This document shows, in pieces, positions 8,360 to 17,260 of a stretch of DNA of 64,000 bases. The position numbers were made by a program, and so were the translations under genes. Origin of the DNA: Phycisphaeraceae bacterium (GTDB taxonomy: Bacteria > Planctomycetota > Phycisphaerae > Phycisphaerales > UBA1924); assembly GCA_019454185.1 (NCBI GenBank), contig CP075368.1, positions 62,001 through 126,000 on the forward strand, written 5' to 3'. The first letter of the stretch is position 1. Every line of letters starts with the position of its first letter. The notes beneath the pieces are model-generated. The model did not search any database, was not told where the DNA came from, and was given only the letters and a program-made list of their open reading frames with translations.

Positions 8360-10668
8360 GCCGCGAGCCCTCCGGTGCCGGCCCGTGTCCCCGAAGCGAT
8401 CGTCGGGTCTGACGAGACGCGTGCGTGGCTGGACCATCGCGCGAGCACGAGTTCGGCAAGCGCGAGAGCCAGAGCCGCGAGGAGAAGCGCGAACGATCGA
8501 TCCTTCGCGCCGTCGACGGTGCCGATCGCCTCGGCGAGCCGACCCCGCCCTGTCTCGGCGCGCTCGGCGACCGCCAACTCCGCCGCTGGTGAATCGGGAG
8601 CGATCGCGCTCAGCCACGATCTGAGCGCTGCGGGCGCAACCGGGCTCGTGTCGCTGGCTCGTGGGTCGGGCGCGATCGAGATCCATGCGCGCGTCGAGCC
8701 CTGGGCGTCGAGCGCGCGAAAGACGCCCGAGCGTCTGATCGGCGGCGGAGCCGATTCGCGCCCCGCTATCGCGATCGTGATCGGGCTTGATGAGCCCGTC
8801 TCGATCACCTTCTCCGACGAGCGCAGCTCGCTCGTCCCCGCCGGCAGCGGGGGGAGCGTGCCGGCGGATGCGTGCCAGATCCCGCGCGCCACGCCGACAC
8901 CCTGACGCACGATCTCCTGCACGAGCGGCACGACCAGCGGCTTGGCCGGCAAGTCCGTCCAGCCCAGATCGAGCGAAGAGGCGAAGAGCACCACGAGCCC
9001 GCGCCCCGAACGCGGCGTGTCGCCGCTGGGCGTTCCGGCCACGAGGAAGGCCGAGCCATCCGCCAGCCCGAGCACGGCACGTTCGCGACGGTCCGGATCG
9101 ATCGCGAGCGGGAGTGCACGACGCACGCCGACTGCTCGCACCAGTTCCTGCAACTCCGGGCGAACGAGCGCGAGCAGGTCTTCACGAGGCGAGAGCGATG
9201 TCGAGGCATCGAGCGAGAGCGCGGGCTCAAACTCTTTCGCCTCGCGCCCGATCGTCCAGCCCAGATCGAGCGACGCGAGCTGGTCCGCCCAGAGGTGGAC
9301 AGAGACGCCCGCGGGCGGCACGATCATGAGCAGCCCGCCCTGATCGACAAACGACGAGACCGCACGCCACCCGGTCTGATCGAGCGACTGCGGCGCGCAC
9401 AGCGCGATCGCATCGAACCCCGCGAGCCGCGCCGAAGTGATCGCCCCCGGCTCGACGCGTGATGTCTCAATGTCCGCTCTCGGGCCCGTGACCTGCTGCG
9501 CGATCGGCTCGAGCGCGAGCGAGATCCAGTCCGCGGCATCGAATCGATCCAGCCCCGAGCCCTCGGTCGGTTGCTGGAACCTGCGCGGCGCGACGACCGC
9601 CACTCGGATGGAGTCTCGGAACTCGATCACGCGATGCACGCCATCGTCGCCGGGGAGCGCGTCGGCATCGATCGTCGCCGCGATCACGCGCGACGCACGC
9701 GAGCCGGTCTCGGGCGGCCCGATGTTCGCCTGCATGATGACCGACGCCTCTCTCTGCCCCGGCTCGAACCTCGCCTGCGCCTGTGCCAGCGTCTCGGAGC
9801 CGCCCCCCTCGCGTGTGGTCAAGACACGCACGACGCGGCTCGTTGCCTCGCCGACGCTCGGTCCGGACCTCATCAGTGTCACCCGGACCTGATTCGACGA
9901 AGCGAGCGAACGCCCGCCCGTCACGACCGAGCGGAGCGGCTCGACGCTCGTGATCGCCACGTTGTCGATGCCATCCGCTCTCGGTGCCGAGAAAAGCAAC
10001 GCGTCGGGCTTCGGCATGAGGGCCGCGAGAGGCGTCTGAAGGTCCACCGAGCCCGCGAGAAAGTCGGAGAGCACCGCGACCACAATACGGGGGCGGTCAC
10101 GCTCGTCGATCGCGAGCACGGACCGATTGATCTCGTTCAGCGCGCCCGCAAGGTCGGCGGAGGCGTCTGTCGGTGTCAGACGCTCGATGATGCTCCTCAC
10201 CGCTCCGATGTCGCTGCTCGGTGGCAGCACAACGCCCTCGGCCGGGCGAGAGAGCGTCACCAGCGCCGCCGTGTCTCCCGCGCCGGGATTCAACTCAGAG
10301 AGCAGGCGTGCCGCCTCGGCTTTGTGCCTTGCCAGAGCATCCCCGGCCCCCGACGTCAGCGAGTCATCGATCAGAAGGATGAGCGAGGTCGGGCGCGTGC
10401 CGGAGCCGAGCCCCGCGCCCGCGCTCCCCCCGAAGAGAAGCCGCCCCAGCGCGAGCGCGACACACGCGACGAGCGCACACCGCGCCAGCAGCACCAGGAT
10501 CTGCTCAAGCAGGAGACGCCTGCGGCTCTGCTTGTACGCATCCAGGAGGAAACGCATCGCCGCCCAGCGCAAGGGCTTGACACGCCTGCGGATCAGCAGG
10601 TGGATGATGATCGGCAGCGCGATTGCCGCGAGACCGACCAGCGCGAGTATTGGATGCACGAAGTTCAT
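8356..10668 (-). CDS. BatA-domain VWA membrane protein
   Basis: A 770-residue protein starting with the aerotolerance BatA N-terminal module: a helix at about 8-24 (VGLAAIALPIIIHLLI), the conserved IRRRVKPLRWAAMRFL stretch, and a second helix at 59-78. A VWA domain with IDDSLTSG as the metal-site loop follows. A large, mostly periplasmic region and a C-terminal helix (ALLLAALALALAELVL) complete it. In other bacteria such proteins act in a membrane complex with DUF58 and MoxR partners; substrates are not known. Its 3' end overlaps the next gene by 4 nt and it starts 48 nt after the DUF58 gene, so all three are probably one transcript. The start at 10668 fits the family N-terminus exactly. Confidence 0.85.
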   Translation of the reverse strand: MNFVHPILALVGLAAIALPIIIHLLIRRRVKPLRWAAMRFLLDAYKQSRRRLLLEQILVLLARCALVACVALALGRLLFGGSAGAGLGSGTRPTSLILLIDDSLTSGAGDALARHKAEAARLLSELNPGAGDTAALVTLSRPAEGVVLPPSSDIGAVRSIIERLTPTDASADLAGALNEINRSVLAIDERDRPRIVVAVLSDFLAGSVDLQTPLAALMPKPDALLFSAPRADGIDNVAITSVEPLRSVVTGGRSLASSNQVRVTLMRSGPSVGEATSRVVRVLTTREGGGSETLAQAQARFEPGQREASVIMQANIGPPETGSRASRVIAATIDADALPGDDGVHRVIEFRDSIRVAVVAPRRFQQPTEGSGLDRFDAADWISLALEPIAQQVTGPRADIETSRVEPGAITSARLAGFDAIALCAPQSLDQTGWRAVSSFVDQGGLLMIVPPAGVSVHLWADQLASLDLGWTIGREAKEFEPALSLDASTSLSPREDLLALVRPELQELVRAVGVRRALPLAIDPDRRERAVLGLADGSAFLVAGTPSGDTPRSGRGLVVLFASSLDLGWTDLPAKPLVVPLVQEIVRQGVGVARGIWHASAGTLPPLPAGTSELRSSEKVIETGSSSPITIAIAGRESAPPPIRRSGVFRALDAQGSTRAWISIAPDPRASDTSPVAPAALRSWLSAIAPDSPAAELAVAERAETGRGRLAEAIGTVDGAKDRSFALLLAALALALAELVLARWSSHARVSSDPTIASGTRAGTGGLAA

Positions 10669-10716
10669 GCGGCGTGTCTGCCTCGGTCACGATTCACGAT
10701 GCCCATTGCCCGTTCC

Positions 10717-11775
10717 CTATGCATGTTTCGAACGCTTGATCTGCGCGTTCCGTCGAGCGACAAAGGACGCGAGCGTCGGGCCGAGCCATTCATGCGTGCT
10801 CACAACTTGATGGTCGAAGCCGAACCCGCGGGCAAGCCGCTCGATGCCTTCCAGGTGCTTCCGCAGCTCGTCCAGATACGCCTCGCGGATCGCGCGCGGA
10901 TCAACGCGGACCTGCCCCTCGCCTTCGAGACCGATGAACGGTGCCTCGTCCTTGAGATCGAACAACAACTCGGCGCGGTCGAGCACTTGGAACAGGATGG
11001 CATCGTGGCCCCGATGGCGGACGCGGGCCAGCGTCGTCTTCAACTGCTCAAGATCCACGAACAGATCGCTGACGATCGCGAGCAGGCAGCGGTTCGTCAG
11101 CTTGCTCATCGCCTGCTCGACCGCGCGGGGAAGGTTGGTGGGGCGGTCCACGGGGTGCATCGAGAGTGCGCCGACGATCTGTCGCCACACACCTTGTGCG
11201 CTGGAACGCTTGAGCTGAGCGCGGACCTCATCGGCGTAGACGAGCAGGCCGACGCGGTCGCCCTGCTGGAGGGTGATGTACGCAATAGCCGCAGCAATCG
11301 CTGTCGCGTGATCGAACTTGCTCCAGTATGTCCGTCCATCCGGGCTGGTCTTGCGTCCGACGCCGGAGGCCTCTTCAAAGGAGCGTGAGCCGAAGTCCAT
11401 GGAGCCGGAGGAATCGACCAGGATCATCAGATCGAGGTTGGTCTCCTGCTGGTACTGCTTCAGGTGGAGCTTGTCGGTCCGCCCGTAGACCTTCCAGTCC
11501 AGGTGGCGGATGTCGTCGCCGGCGACGTAGGGCCGATGCTGCGCAAACTCCACGCTGAAGCCGTGGTAGGGGGAGCGGTGCGTGCCGCTCATGACGCCCT
11601 CGACGATCATCTTGGCGCGGAGCTCAAAGGTGCCGAGCCGAGCGAGGGTCTGGGGGTGGAGGTAAAGGGAGGCATCGCCCTCGGGGAGCACGCCGCGTCG
11701 GGCGGCGGGCGCGGGGCTTCCGGCACCCGCTGGGATCCCGCGCTCTCCGGCATCCGTGCTGGTGGGGGGGCTCAT
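10717..11775 (-). CDS. DUF58 domain protein
   Basis: A 352-residue cytoplasmic protein of the DUF58 family. It carries the family signature around 66-112: HRSPYHGFSVEF, then YVAGDDIRHLDWKVYGRTDK. A VWA-like metal site ILVDSSGSMDFG follows at 118-128. DUF58 proteins are normally coded between a MoxR AAA+ ATPase and BatA/VWA membrane proteins. Here the BatA and VWA genes follow, but no moxR precedes; upstream is a divergent TM2 gene. The start at 11775 has no Shine-Dalgarno but lies 7 nt after TACCAT, so translation is probably leaderless. The long N-terminal extension back to 11982 would run antisense into the TM2 gene and is rejected. Confidence 0.88.
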   Translation of the reverse strand: MSPPTSTDAGERGIPAGAGSPAPAARRGVLPEGDASLYLHPQTLARLGTFELRAKMIVEGVMSGTHRSPYHGFSVEFAQHRPYVAGDDIRHLDWKVYGRTDKLHLKQYQQETNLDLMILVDSSGSMDFGSRSFEEASGVGRKTSPDGRTYWSKFDHATAIAAAIAYITLQQGDRVGLLVYADEVRAQLKRSSAQGVWRQIVGALSMHPVDRPTNLPRAVEQAMSKLTNRCLLAIVSDLFVDLEQLKTTLARVRHRGHDAILFQVLDRAELLFDLKDEAPFIGLEGEGQVRVDPRAIREAYLDELRKHLEGIERLARGFGFDHQVVSTHEWLGPTLASFVARRNAQIKRSKHA

Positions 11776-11782
11776 GTGGGCA

Positions 11783-11788
11783 ATGGTA
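11783..11788 (-). promoter_or_regulatory. -10 box before the DUF58 operon
   Basis: TACCAT on the minus strand, 7 nt from the ATG at 11775. No ribosome binding site is present, so the mRNA is probably leaderless. It would drive the three-gene DUF58/BatA/VWA operon. Confidence 0.45.
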
Positions 11789-11969
11789 CCGACAGATCCC
11801 GATCGGGGTTCGGCGAGGTGCCGCTTCTCGTACCCATTCCGGGCGGCAGAGGCGGAAAGTGAAGCGCGAAGGGAGGGGTTCCGAATAAAGGGCTGGAAGG
11901 TCGCTCCGCAGCGTCCGGATTCGGACACCTCGCACACGCGGAGCGCACCTGTCAGGAGGGCCTTGGCCC

Positions 11970-12200
11970 ATGCGTTCGACACCTGTCTCCTACATCCTCT
12001 GGCTCTTCTGCTTCATCGGGCTCTGTGGGCTCCACCGGTTCTATCACGGGCGGTGGGTCACGGGCCTGATCTGGCTCTTCACGTTTGGGTTGCTGGGCTT
12101 CGGGCAGCTCATCGACCTCTTCCTGATCCCCGGCATGACGCGGATCAGCAATCTCGAGCAGCGCGTCGAGCGGATGGCGTGGCGACCGGCGCACGCGTGA
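11970..12200 (+). CDS. TM2 domain protein
   Basis: A 76-residue membrane protein. Two hydrophobic helices (about 7-22 and 30-50) are separated by a short turn with GLHRFYHGRW, and LGFGQLIDLFLIPGM follows. This is the TM2 domain pattern, including the conserved aromatic/Gly turn and Asp in the second helix. Function in bacteria is unknown. AGGAGG lies 13 nt upstream of the ATG. It is divergent from the DUF58 operon and lies 60 nt before the phosphofructokinase start; co-transcription with it is possible. Confidence 0.85.
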   Translation: MRSTPVSYILWLFCFIGLCGLHRFYHGRWVTGLIWLFTFGLLGFGQLIDLFLIPGMTRISNLEQRVERMAWRPAHA

Positions 12201-12249
12201 GTCTGTGCAGGCTTCACATCGGAGGAGATGGGGCTCCTCCATCACGCTC

Positions 12250-12255
12250 TATCAT
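12250..12255 (+). promoter_or_regulatory. Possible -10 box before pfkA
   Basis: TATCAT ends 5 nt before the ATG at 12261, slightly closer than in the other leaderless-type starts in this window. No Shine-Dalgarno sequence is present at that start. Confidence 0.3.
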
Positions 12256-12260
12256 TCCCA

Positions 12261-13394
12261 ATGCCATCCAACTCCATCTCCCGCATCGGGGTCCTCACGG
12301 GGGGCGGCGACTGCCCCGGGCTCAATGCCGTCATCCGCGCCGTTGTGAAGGACGCCGCGTCGCACGGCATCCAGACCGTCGGCATCGAGGACGGGTTTCT
12401 GGGGCTGATCGAGGACCGCGTCCGGCCGCTCACGCCGAGAGACGTCTCCGGCATCCTCCTCCAGGGAGGTACCATCCTCGGGTCGTCCAACAAGGCCAAC
12501 CCGCGGAAGTTCGCGTGCGGCGTCGGGGCGGACGGAAAGCCGATCATCGAGGATCGCACCGACCAGTGCATGGCGGTCATCGAGAAGCACGGGCTTCAGG
12601 CGCTCGTCGTCATCGGGGGCGATGGCACGATGTCGTGCGCGGATACGTTCGTCAAGCGGGGCGTGCGTTGCATCGGCGTGCCTAAGACCATCGACAACGA
12701 CATCTACGGGACGGACCTGACGTTCGGTTTCCTGACCGCCGTGCAGACTGCTACGGACGCGATCGATCGCGTGCGAACGACCGCCGCGAGCCATCATCGC
12801 GTGATGGTGGTGGAGGTGATGGGTCGGAACGCCGGGTGGATCGCGCTGCACGCGGGGATCGCCAGCGGCAGCGACATCATCCTCATTCCCGAGATTCCGT
12901 TCTCGGTCGATCGTGTCTGCGAGCACATCCGGAAGCGTGCCAGCGAGGGGAAGAAGTACAGCATTGTGTGTGCCGCGGAGGGTGCGAAGATGGCCGGCGG
13001 CAGCGCGTTCGTGGAGCGCGTGGTGGCGACGAGCCCGGACCCGATTCGCCTCGGCGGCATCGGCAAGGCGCTCTCGGGCATGATCGAAGAGAAGATCGGC
13101 GTAGAGTCGCGCTACGTCGTCCTCGGTCATGTGCAGCGGGGCGGAACGCCGGTCGCGCTCGATCGCGTGCTGGCGACGCAGTTCGGCGATCACGCGATGG
13201 AGTTGCTGAAGTTCGGCTGCGGGCCCGCGCGCGACATGGACCCGGAGCGCGGCTCACGCCTGGTCGTGTGGAAGGATGCGAAACTGGGTGACATTGCGCT
13301 GACGGAGGCGAGCAACAAGCAGCGGCTCGTGCCGCTGGACCATCCGCTGCTCGCGGCGGCGCGGAGCGTGGGGACGAGCTTTGCGGAGGGGTGA
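12261..13394 (+). CDS. pfkA: 6-phosphofructokinase
   Basis: A 377-residue glycolytic enzyme of the PfkA superfamily that phosphorylates fructose 6-phosphate. Visible signatures: GVLTGGGDCPGLNAVIR at 10-26 (nucleotide loop), GGDGT at 119-123, PKTIDND at 141-147 with the catalytic Asp residues, and MGRNAGWIALHAG near 195. Gly in GGDGT points to ATP as phosphate donor, because PPi enzymes usually have Asp there. Lys in PKTIDND, however, is typical of the PPi/group III branch, so donor specificity is not settled. The start at 12261 is preferred over 12228 because the family begins just before RIGVLTGGG. It ends 1 nt from the convergent argS stop. Confidence 0.93.
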   Translation: MPSNSISRIGVLTGGGDCPGLNAVIRAVVKDAASHGIQTVGIEDGFLGLIEDRVRPLTPRDVSGILLQGGTILGSSNKANPRKFACGVGADGKPIIEDRTDQCMAVIEKHGLQALVVIGGDGTMSCADTFVKRGVRCIGVPKTIDNDIYGTDLTFGFLTAVQTATDAIDRVRTTAASHHRVMVVEVMGRNAGWIALHAGIASGSDIILIPEIPFSVDRVCEHIRKRASEGKKYSIVCAAEGAKMAGGSAFVERVVATSPDPIRLGGIGKALSGMIEEKIGVESRYVVLGHVQRGGTPVALDRVLATQFGDHAMELLKFGCGPARDMDPERGSRLVVWKDAKLGDIALTEASNKQRLVPLDHPLLAAARSVGTSFAEG

Positions 13395-13395
13395 G

Positions 13396-15267
13396 TTACA
13401 TTCTTTCCAGCGTCGGCAGGCCGAGTGTTGTCAGGCCATCCTCCAGCACGCGTTCGGTGAGGGAGTAGAGGCGCAGGCGCGAGAGCATGGTCGCGTCGTC
13501 GGGGGCCTTGAGCACGTGGCACTGGTCGTAGAAGGTGCTGAACATGCCCGCGAGGTCGTACAGGTAGGTGCAGATGCGGTGGGGCTCGAGGGCATCCGCC
13601 GCGGACGCGAGCGTGCCGGGATACCGGAGCAGAGCGAGCGCGAGGGCCTTCTCGGCGGGCTCGGCAACGGTGATCGGCGCGTTCTGCCATGCCGCAGGGG
13701 TGAGGCCGCGCTCGGCGACGGCCTTTCGCTGCACGCTCCGCGTACGCACCAGTGCGTAGAGGAGGTAAGGGCCGGTGTTGCCCTCGAACGCGAGCATGCG
13801 ATCGAACGAGAAGACGTAGTCCTTCACGCGGTCGTTCGAGAGGTCGGCGTACTTGAGGGCGGCGACGCCGACGGCCTCGGCGATCTTCGCCTTCTCGTCA
13901 ACGCTCCAGTTCGGGGCGTCCTTCTGGGTCTCGACTACAGCCGCGGCACGCTTGAGCGCCTCGGTGATCACATCCATCAGTTTGACGTTCTCGCCGGAGC
14001 GAGTTTTGAAGGGGCGGCCATCATCGCCGAGCACCATGCCGAACCCGGCGTGGTCCATCTTGGCGGGCTTCCTGGTGGTGGGGTTGATGTCGTACCCGGC
14101 GCGATGGGCGGCGCCGAAGACCTGCTTGAAGTGCAGCGACTGGCGGGCATCGACGCAGTAGATGACGCGCGTGCCGCCGAGCTTCTGCACGCGGCGTTTG
14201 ATCGCGGCGACATCGGTGGTGGCGTAGAGGTAGCCGCCGTCACTTTTCCGGATGATGCAGGGTTCTTCGAGTCCTTCGACGCGGACGACCAGCGCGCCGT
14301 CGGAGACTTCGGCGATGCCGCGTGAGGTGAGGTCTTCGACGACGGGGCCGAGTTCGAGGGCGTAACTGGACTCGCCGGCGGAGTGCTCGGGCTTGACGTT
14401 GGCGTGCAGGGCGGCGCAGGTGTCGAGGCAGGCCTTCATGGTGATGTCGCTGATGCGCTGCCAGATGGCGAAGACGGCGGGCTCGTGGGCCTGCAGCTTC
14501 ACGAGGGTCTGCTTGGCGTGGGCGAGGGCTTCCTTCGCGCCCTCGACCTGGGCTTCGAGTTCGGCGATGGCCTTCGGGCCCATGCGGTACTTCCGCGCCA
14601 TCGCCAGGCCCCGCTCTTCCGCGGCGCACTCGAGCTGGGCCGCCTTGTAGAGCTTCTCCATCGAGTCGAGCGTGAGCGTGGCGAGGTTGATTGTGCCCGC
14701 GTCGGACAACTGCTTGAGCTTGGCCGTGACCATCGCGATGGGGAGGCCCCAATCGCCGACGTGGTTCTGGCGCACGGCGTTGTGGCCGAGGCGTTCGAAG
14801 AGCCGCGCGATGGCATCGCCGATGATGACGGCGCGGAGGTGGCCGATGTGCATCTGCTTGGCAAGGTTTACGCCGCAGAGATCGACGACCGCGGTCTCCT
14901 TCACCTCGGGGATGGGCACACCAAGGGAGGGCGTGTCCATGTTGGCGACGAGGGCGGCGAGGGCGTCGGAGCGGAGCTTGATGTTGATGAAGCCGGGGCC
15001 GGCGATGGAGCCGTCGGTCAGGGGTTCGGCGATGTCGGCGATGTTCACCTTGGCGGCGATCGCGGCGGCGACTTCGCGCGGGTTTTTGCCGAGCTTTTTG
15101 CCCAGGGCCATCGCGCCGTTGGACTGAAAGTCCGCGAGCTTGGCCATCTTGCTGGGGGTGATGAGGGGATCGCGGTCGGCCTCGGGGACCTCCGGGAATG
15201 CGGCGGCGATGGCGGTGGTGAACCGCTCATCGAGGATCTCGACCGGATCGAATCGTGCTGCTGTCAT
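13396..15267 (-). CDS. argS: Arginine--tRNA ligase
   Basis: A 623-residue class I aminoacyl-tRNA synthetase that charges tRNA-Arg. The N-terminal Add-1 domain covers about 1-115. The nucleotide-binding HIGH box appears as NLAKQMHIGHLRA (HIGH at 140-143). The family signature GDDGRPFKTRSGE replaces a classical KMSKS, as is normal for ArgRS. The C-terminal DALR anticodon-binding domain begins near YALVRTRSVQRK, and the protein ends with the family-typical LGLPTLERM. The start at 15267 lacks a Shine-Dalgarno and is preceded by TACGCT with 7 nt spacing. Its stop codon is separated from the convergent pfkA stop by one base. Confidence 0.97.
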   Translation of the reverse strand: MTAARFDPVEILDERFTTAIAAAFPEVPEADRDPLITPSKMAKLADFQSNGAMALGKKLGKNPREVAAAIAAKVNIADIAEPLTDGSIAGPGFINIKLRSDALAALVANMDTPSLGVPIPEVKETAVVDLCGVNLAKQMHIGHLRAVIIGDAIARLFERLGHNAVRQNHVGDWGLPIAMVTAKLKQLSDAGTINLATLTLDSMEKLYKAAQLECAAEERGLAMARKYRMGPKAIAELEAQVEGAKEALAHAKQTLVKLQAHEPAVFAIWQRISDITMKACLDTCAALHANVKPEHSAGESSYALELGPVVEDLTSRGIAEVSDGALVVRVEGLEEPCIIRKSDGGYLYATTDVAAIKRRVQKLGGTRVIYCVDARQSLHFKQVFGAAHRAGYDINPTTRKPAKMDHAGFGMVLGDDGRPFKTRSGENVKLMDVITEALKRAAAVVETQKDAPNWSVDEKAKIAEAVGVAALKYADLSNDRVKDYVFSFDRMLAFEGNTGPYLLYALVRTRSVQRKAVAERGLTPAAWQNAPITVAEPAEKALALALLRYPGTLASAADALEPHRICTYLYDLAGMFSTFYDQCHVLKAPDDATMLSRLRLYSLTERVLEDGLTTLGLPTLERM

Positions 15268-15274
15268 GCCGCCA

Positions 15275-15280
15275 AGCGTA
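15275..15280 (-). promoter_or_regulatory. -10 box before argS
   Basis: TACGCT on the minus strand with 7 nt to the argS ATG; no ribosome binding site in between. Probable leaderless promoter. Confidence 0.4.
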
Positions 15281-15355
15281 GGTGCGGCATGGGTTGGCGC
15301 AAGGCGGAGAGGGGCTGTGGGGAGGAGGCAATGGGGAGCGGGATCAGGATTCACA

Positions 15356-16336
15356 TTACGCCGGCATGACCAGGACTATGTGCCCGACCTTGTGACCGGT
15401 CTGTGCGTGGGCGTGTGCCGCGGCGATCTCCTCCAGCGGATACACCCTGTCGATCGGCGGCGTCAGATGTCCCGCGGCCGACAGATCGGCCAGGTGCTGC
15501 AGGTCTGCACGCTGCTCGGCGGTCACCCCGCCGATGACCCTCTGCCGCCCCAGTCGCGTTGTTATTGTTTGGCGCATCTCCGTCAGGGTCATTACCGCCG
15601 CGAGAAATCGCCCGTCCTCCGCCAGCAGATGCCTCGTCTGCGCGAACGCCACCTTGCCCACTGTCTCGAACAGGATGTCATACTTCCTCTCCACATGCAG
15701 AGACTCGAGCGGCGTTGCCTGATAGTCGATTGCTTCGTCTGCGCCCAACTCACGCATCAGTGCATGGTTTTTGGGGGTGCAAACCGCCGTCACATGCGCT
15801 CCGGCGTGGTGCGCCAACTGGACCGCGTGGGTTCCCAGCGACCCGCTTGCCCCGTTGATGAGCACCCGCTGACCAGCGCGCAGCCCGCCCCTTTGCAGGA
15901 AGTAGTTGGCCGCCAGCCCTCCGAAGGGAAGGCACGCTGCCTCTTCAAAACCGAGATTGTCCGGCTTTCTGACGATCACCCCGTCCGCAGGGAAAGCCAC
16001 GAACTGCGCGTTCGCCCGCCCCTTGGCGCTGGTCGACGCGATCACGAGATCGCCGACATTCCATTCGTCCACACCGTCTCCCACCGCCTCGATCACGCCG
16101 GACAACTCCGCACCCGGAATGGGGTTGCGCGGACCTCTCACGCCGAAGACCAACCGCACGATGGGCATGAAGACGGGTGAGGGCAGGTCCAGCGATCGCA
16201 CACGGACATCGCCGCTCGACACCGTTGACGCCCGCACCCGGATCAGAACCTCTCCCCGTCCCGGCGACGGCGTCGGCACTTCGGATATGGACAAGACCGA
16301 TGGCGGCCCGTAACAGCGATAGGTCGCGGCGAGCAT
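15356..16336 (-). CDS. NAD(P)-dependent MDR family reductase
   Basis: A 326-residue medium-chain dehydrogenase/reductase of the quinone-oxidoreductase type. The GroES-like N-terminal fold covers about 1-120. The cofactor-binding Rossmann loop is NGASGSLGTHAVQLA at about 146-160. The structural-zinc cysteine cluster and catalytic-zinc ligands are not visible, so it is probably zinc-independent and reduces a carbonyl or quinone with NADPH. It ends 88 nt upstream of argS, so the two could be read together. The start at 16336 has TACTCT 6 nt upstream and no Shine-Dalgarno. Substrate unknown. Confidence 0.88.
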   Translation of the reverse strand: MLAATYRCYGPPSVLSISEVPTPSPGRGEVLIRVRASTVSSGDVRVRSLDLPSPVFMPIVRLVFGVRGPRNPIPGAELSGVIEAVGDGVDEWNVGDLVIASTSAKGRANAQFVAFPADGVIVRKPDNLGFEEAACLPFGGLAANYFLQRGGLRAGQRVLINGASGSLGTHAVQLAHHAGAHVTAVCTPKNHALMRELGADEAIDYQATPLESLHVERKYDILFETVGKVAFAQTRHLLAEDGRFLAAVMTLTEMRQTITTRLGRQRVIGGVTAEQRADLQHLADLSAAGHLTPPIDRVYPLEEIAAAHAHAQTGHKVGHIVLVMPA

Positions 16337-16342
16337 GGCCAG

Positions 16343-16348
16343 AGAGTA
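16343..16348 (-). promoter_or_regulatory. -10 box before the MDR reductase gene
   Basis: TACTCT on the minus strand, 6 nt before the ATG at 16336, without a ribosome binding site. Probable leaderless promoter. Confidence 0.4.
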
Positions 16349-16619
16349 GCGAGAGGCAGGAAGTCAATTGCGATGGGTGACGGGGAACAGGGGAGAAGGA
16401 GGCCGCGCCGAGCCCGGCCCCGTGATTCGCACGGGGACCGGCGAGGTGCGGGGGTTGGGGGAGAGTCGGTGAAGGGGAATGCGGGGGCGTCCGGGCCGCT
16501 GGGAGATTCGCGATCGCTCTTGAGGGCGATCGCGAGGGGGAGGTTGGGGAGAGCGCCCGTCGGGTAAACCGCCGGGCTGGGGAGAGAAGAGGGAGTCGGG
16601 GGCGTCCGCCCCGCTCCAT

Positions 16620-17040
16620 TCAGGATGCGCCCTGCGGGCGGGCTTTCCACGGGTTCCGGTCGCGAAGCGCGACCTCCACCCGTGGCTACAAACGGGCGTC
16701 CCGCTGGGACGCTCAGAGAAGAGGAAAGACAAAGGCCGGTCGCCTTTGGCGACGGGGAGGCGTTCAAAGGAAGTCGCTGCGCGACGGGTTTCCGGGGGTC
16801 GCGGTCGCACTCGATCGCTGGGGGCGGTGCTCCCTTGACCCCCGGCTATCAACTTCCAGCCCTGCGGGCTGAAGAGGAGAGGTGCCGCCCTTGCAGGGCT
16901 CGGATCGGAATGGGAGGGGGTTGGTGGCGCGGCGTGATCCCCAGGGCTCACGCCCCCCCACCCCTGGGCTGGATTCTGTCGGCCGTGCCGGCCTCAAAGG
17001 CGCGCCGAAAGGCCTGCGTCCCGTTCGGGACGCTCGGACG
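16620..17040. repeat. Array of palindrome-rich repeat modules (array 1)
   Basis: Within a 737-bp gene-free stretch (16337-17073) lie about three diverged modules at about 16622-16717, 16739-16875 and 16884-16998, plus a final hairpin at 17016-17033. Each module mixes perfect micro-palindromes, such as GTCGCCTTTGGCGAC (16739-16753), GTCGCTGCGCGAC (16773-16785) and CAGCCCTGCGGGCTG (16858-16872), with fixed words. The word GAGGCGTTCAAAGGA (16757-16771) recurs in array 2 at 25.7 kb. No frame looks coding. Confidence 0.75.
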
Positions 17041-17073
17041 TGAGGCAGCGGGGGAGGTAGCGCTTCCAAGCCG

Positions 17074-17259
17074 TCAGAGCGGCGAAGTGTCATCGCGTGG
17101 GGCCGATGGACCATCGTTGCGGCTGTCCATGTCTTGGACGATTCGAAGAATCGTAGCTCGATCTCTCTCTTTTTGCTTCTTGCGAAGAACAACAGCCACG
17201 CCGCCTGCAATCCACAATGCGGCGACCCCTGCAAGTCCGAGCCAGATGCCTGAGTTCAT
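17074..17259 (-). CDS. Small single-helix membrane protein
   Basis: A 61-residue protein of unknown function. It has one N-terminal transmembrane helix (about 3-24, GIWLGLAGVAALWIAGG) followed by a basic segment VLRKKQKERDR and a polar tail with an acidic stretch. The start at 17259 follows the upstream stop as TGAGATG, so it is probably translationally coupled to that gene. No family is recognised. Confidence 0.55.
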   Translation of the reverse strand: MNSGIWLGLAGVAALWIAGGVAVVLRKKQKERDRATILRIVQDMDSRNDGPSAPRDDTSPL

Positions 17260-17260
17260 C

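Noticed and set aside
13392-13398. One-base gap between the convergent pfkA and argS stops as a regulatory overlap
   Set aside because: Close convergent ends are common in compact genomes; no hairpin or other signal is present.
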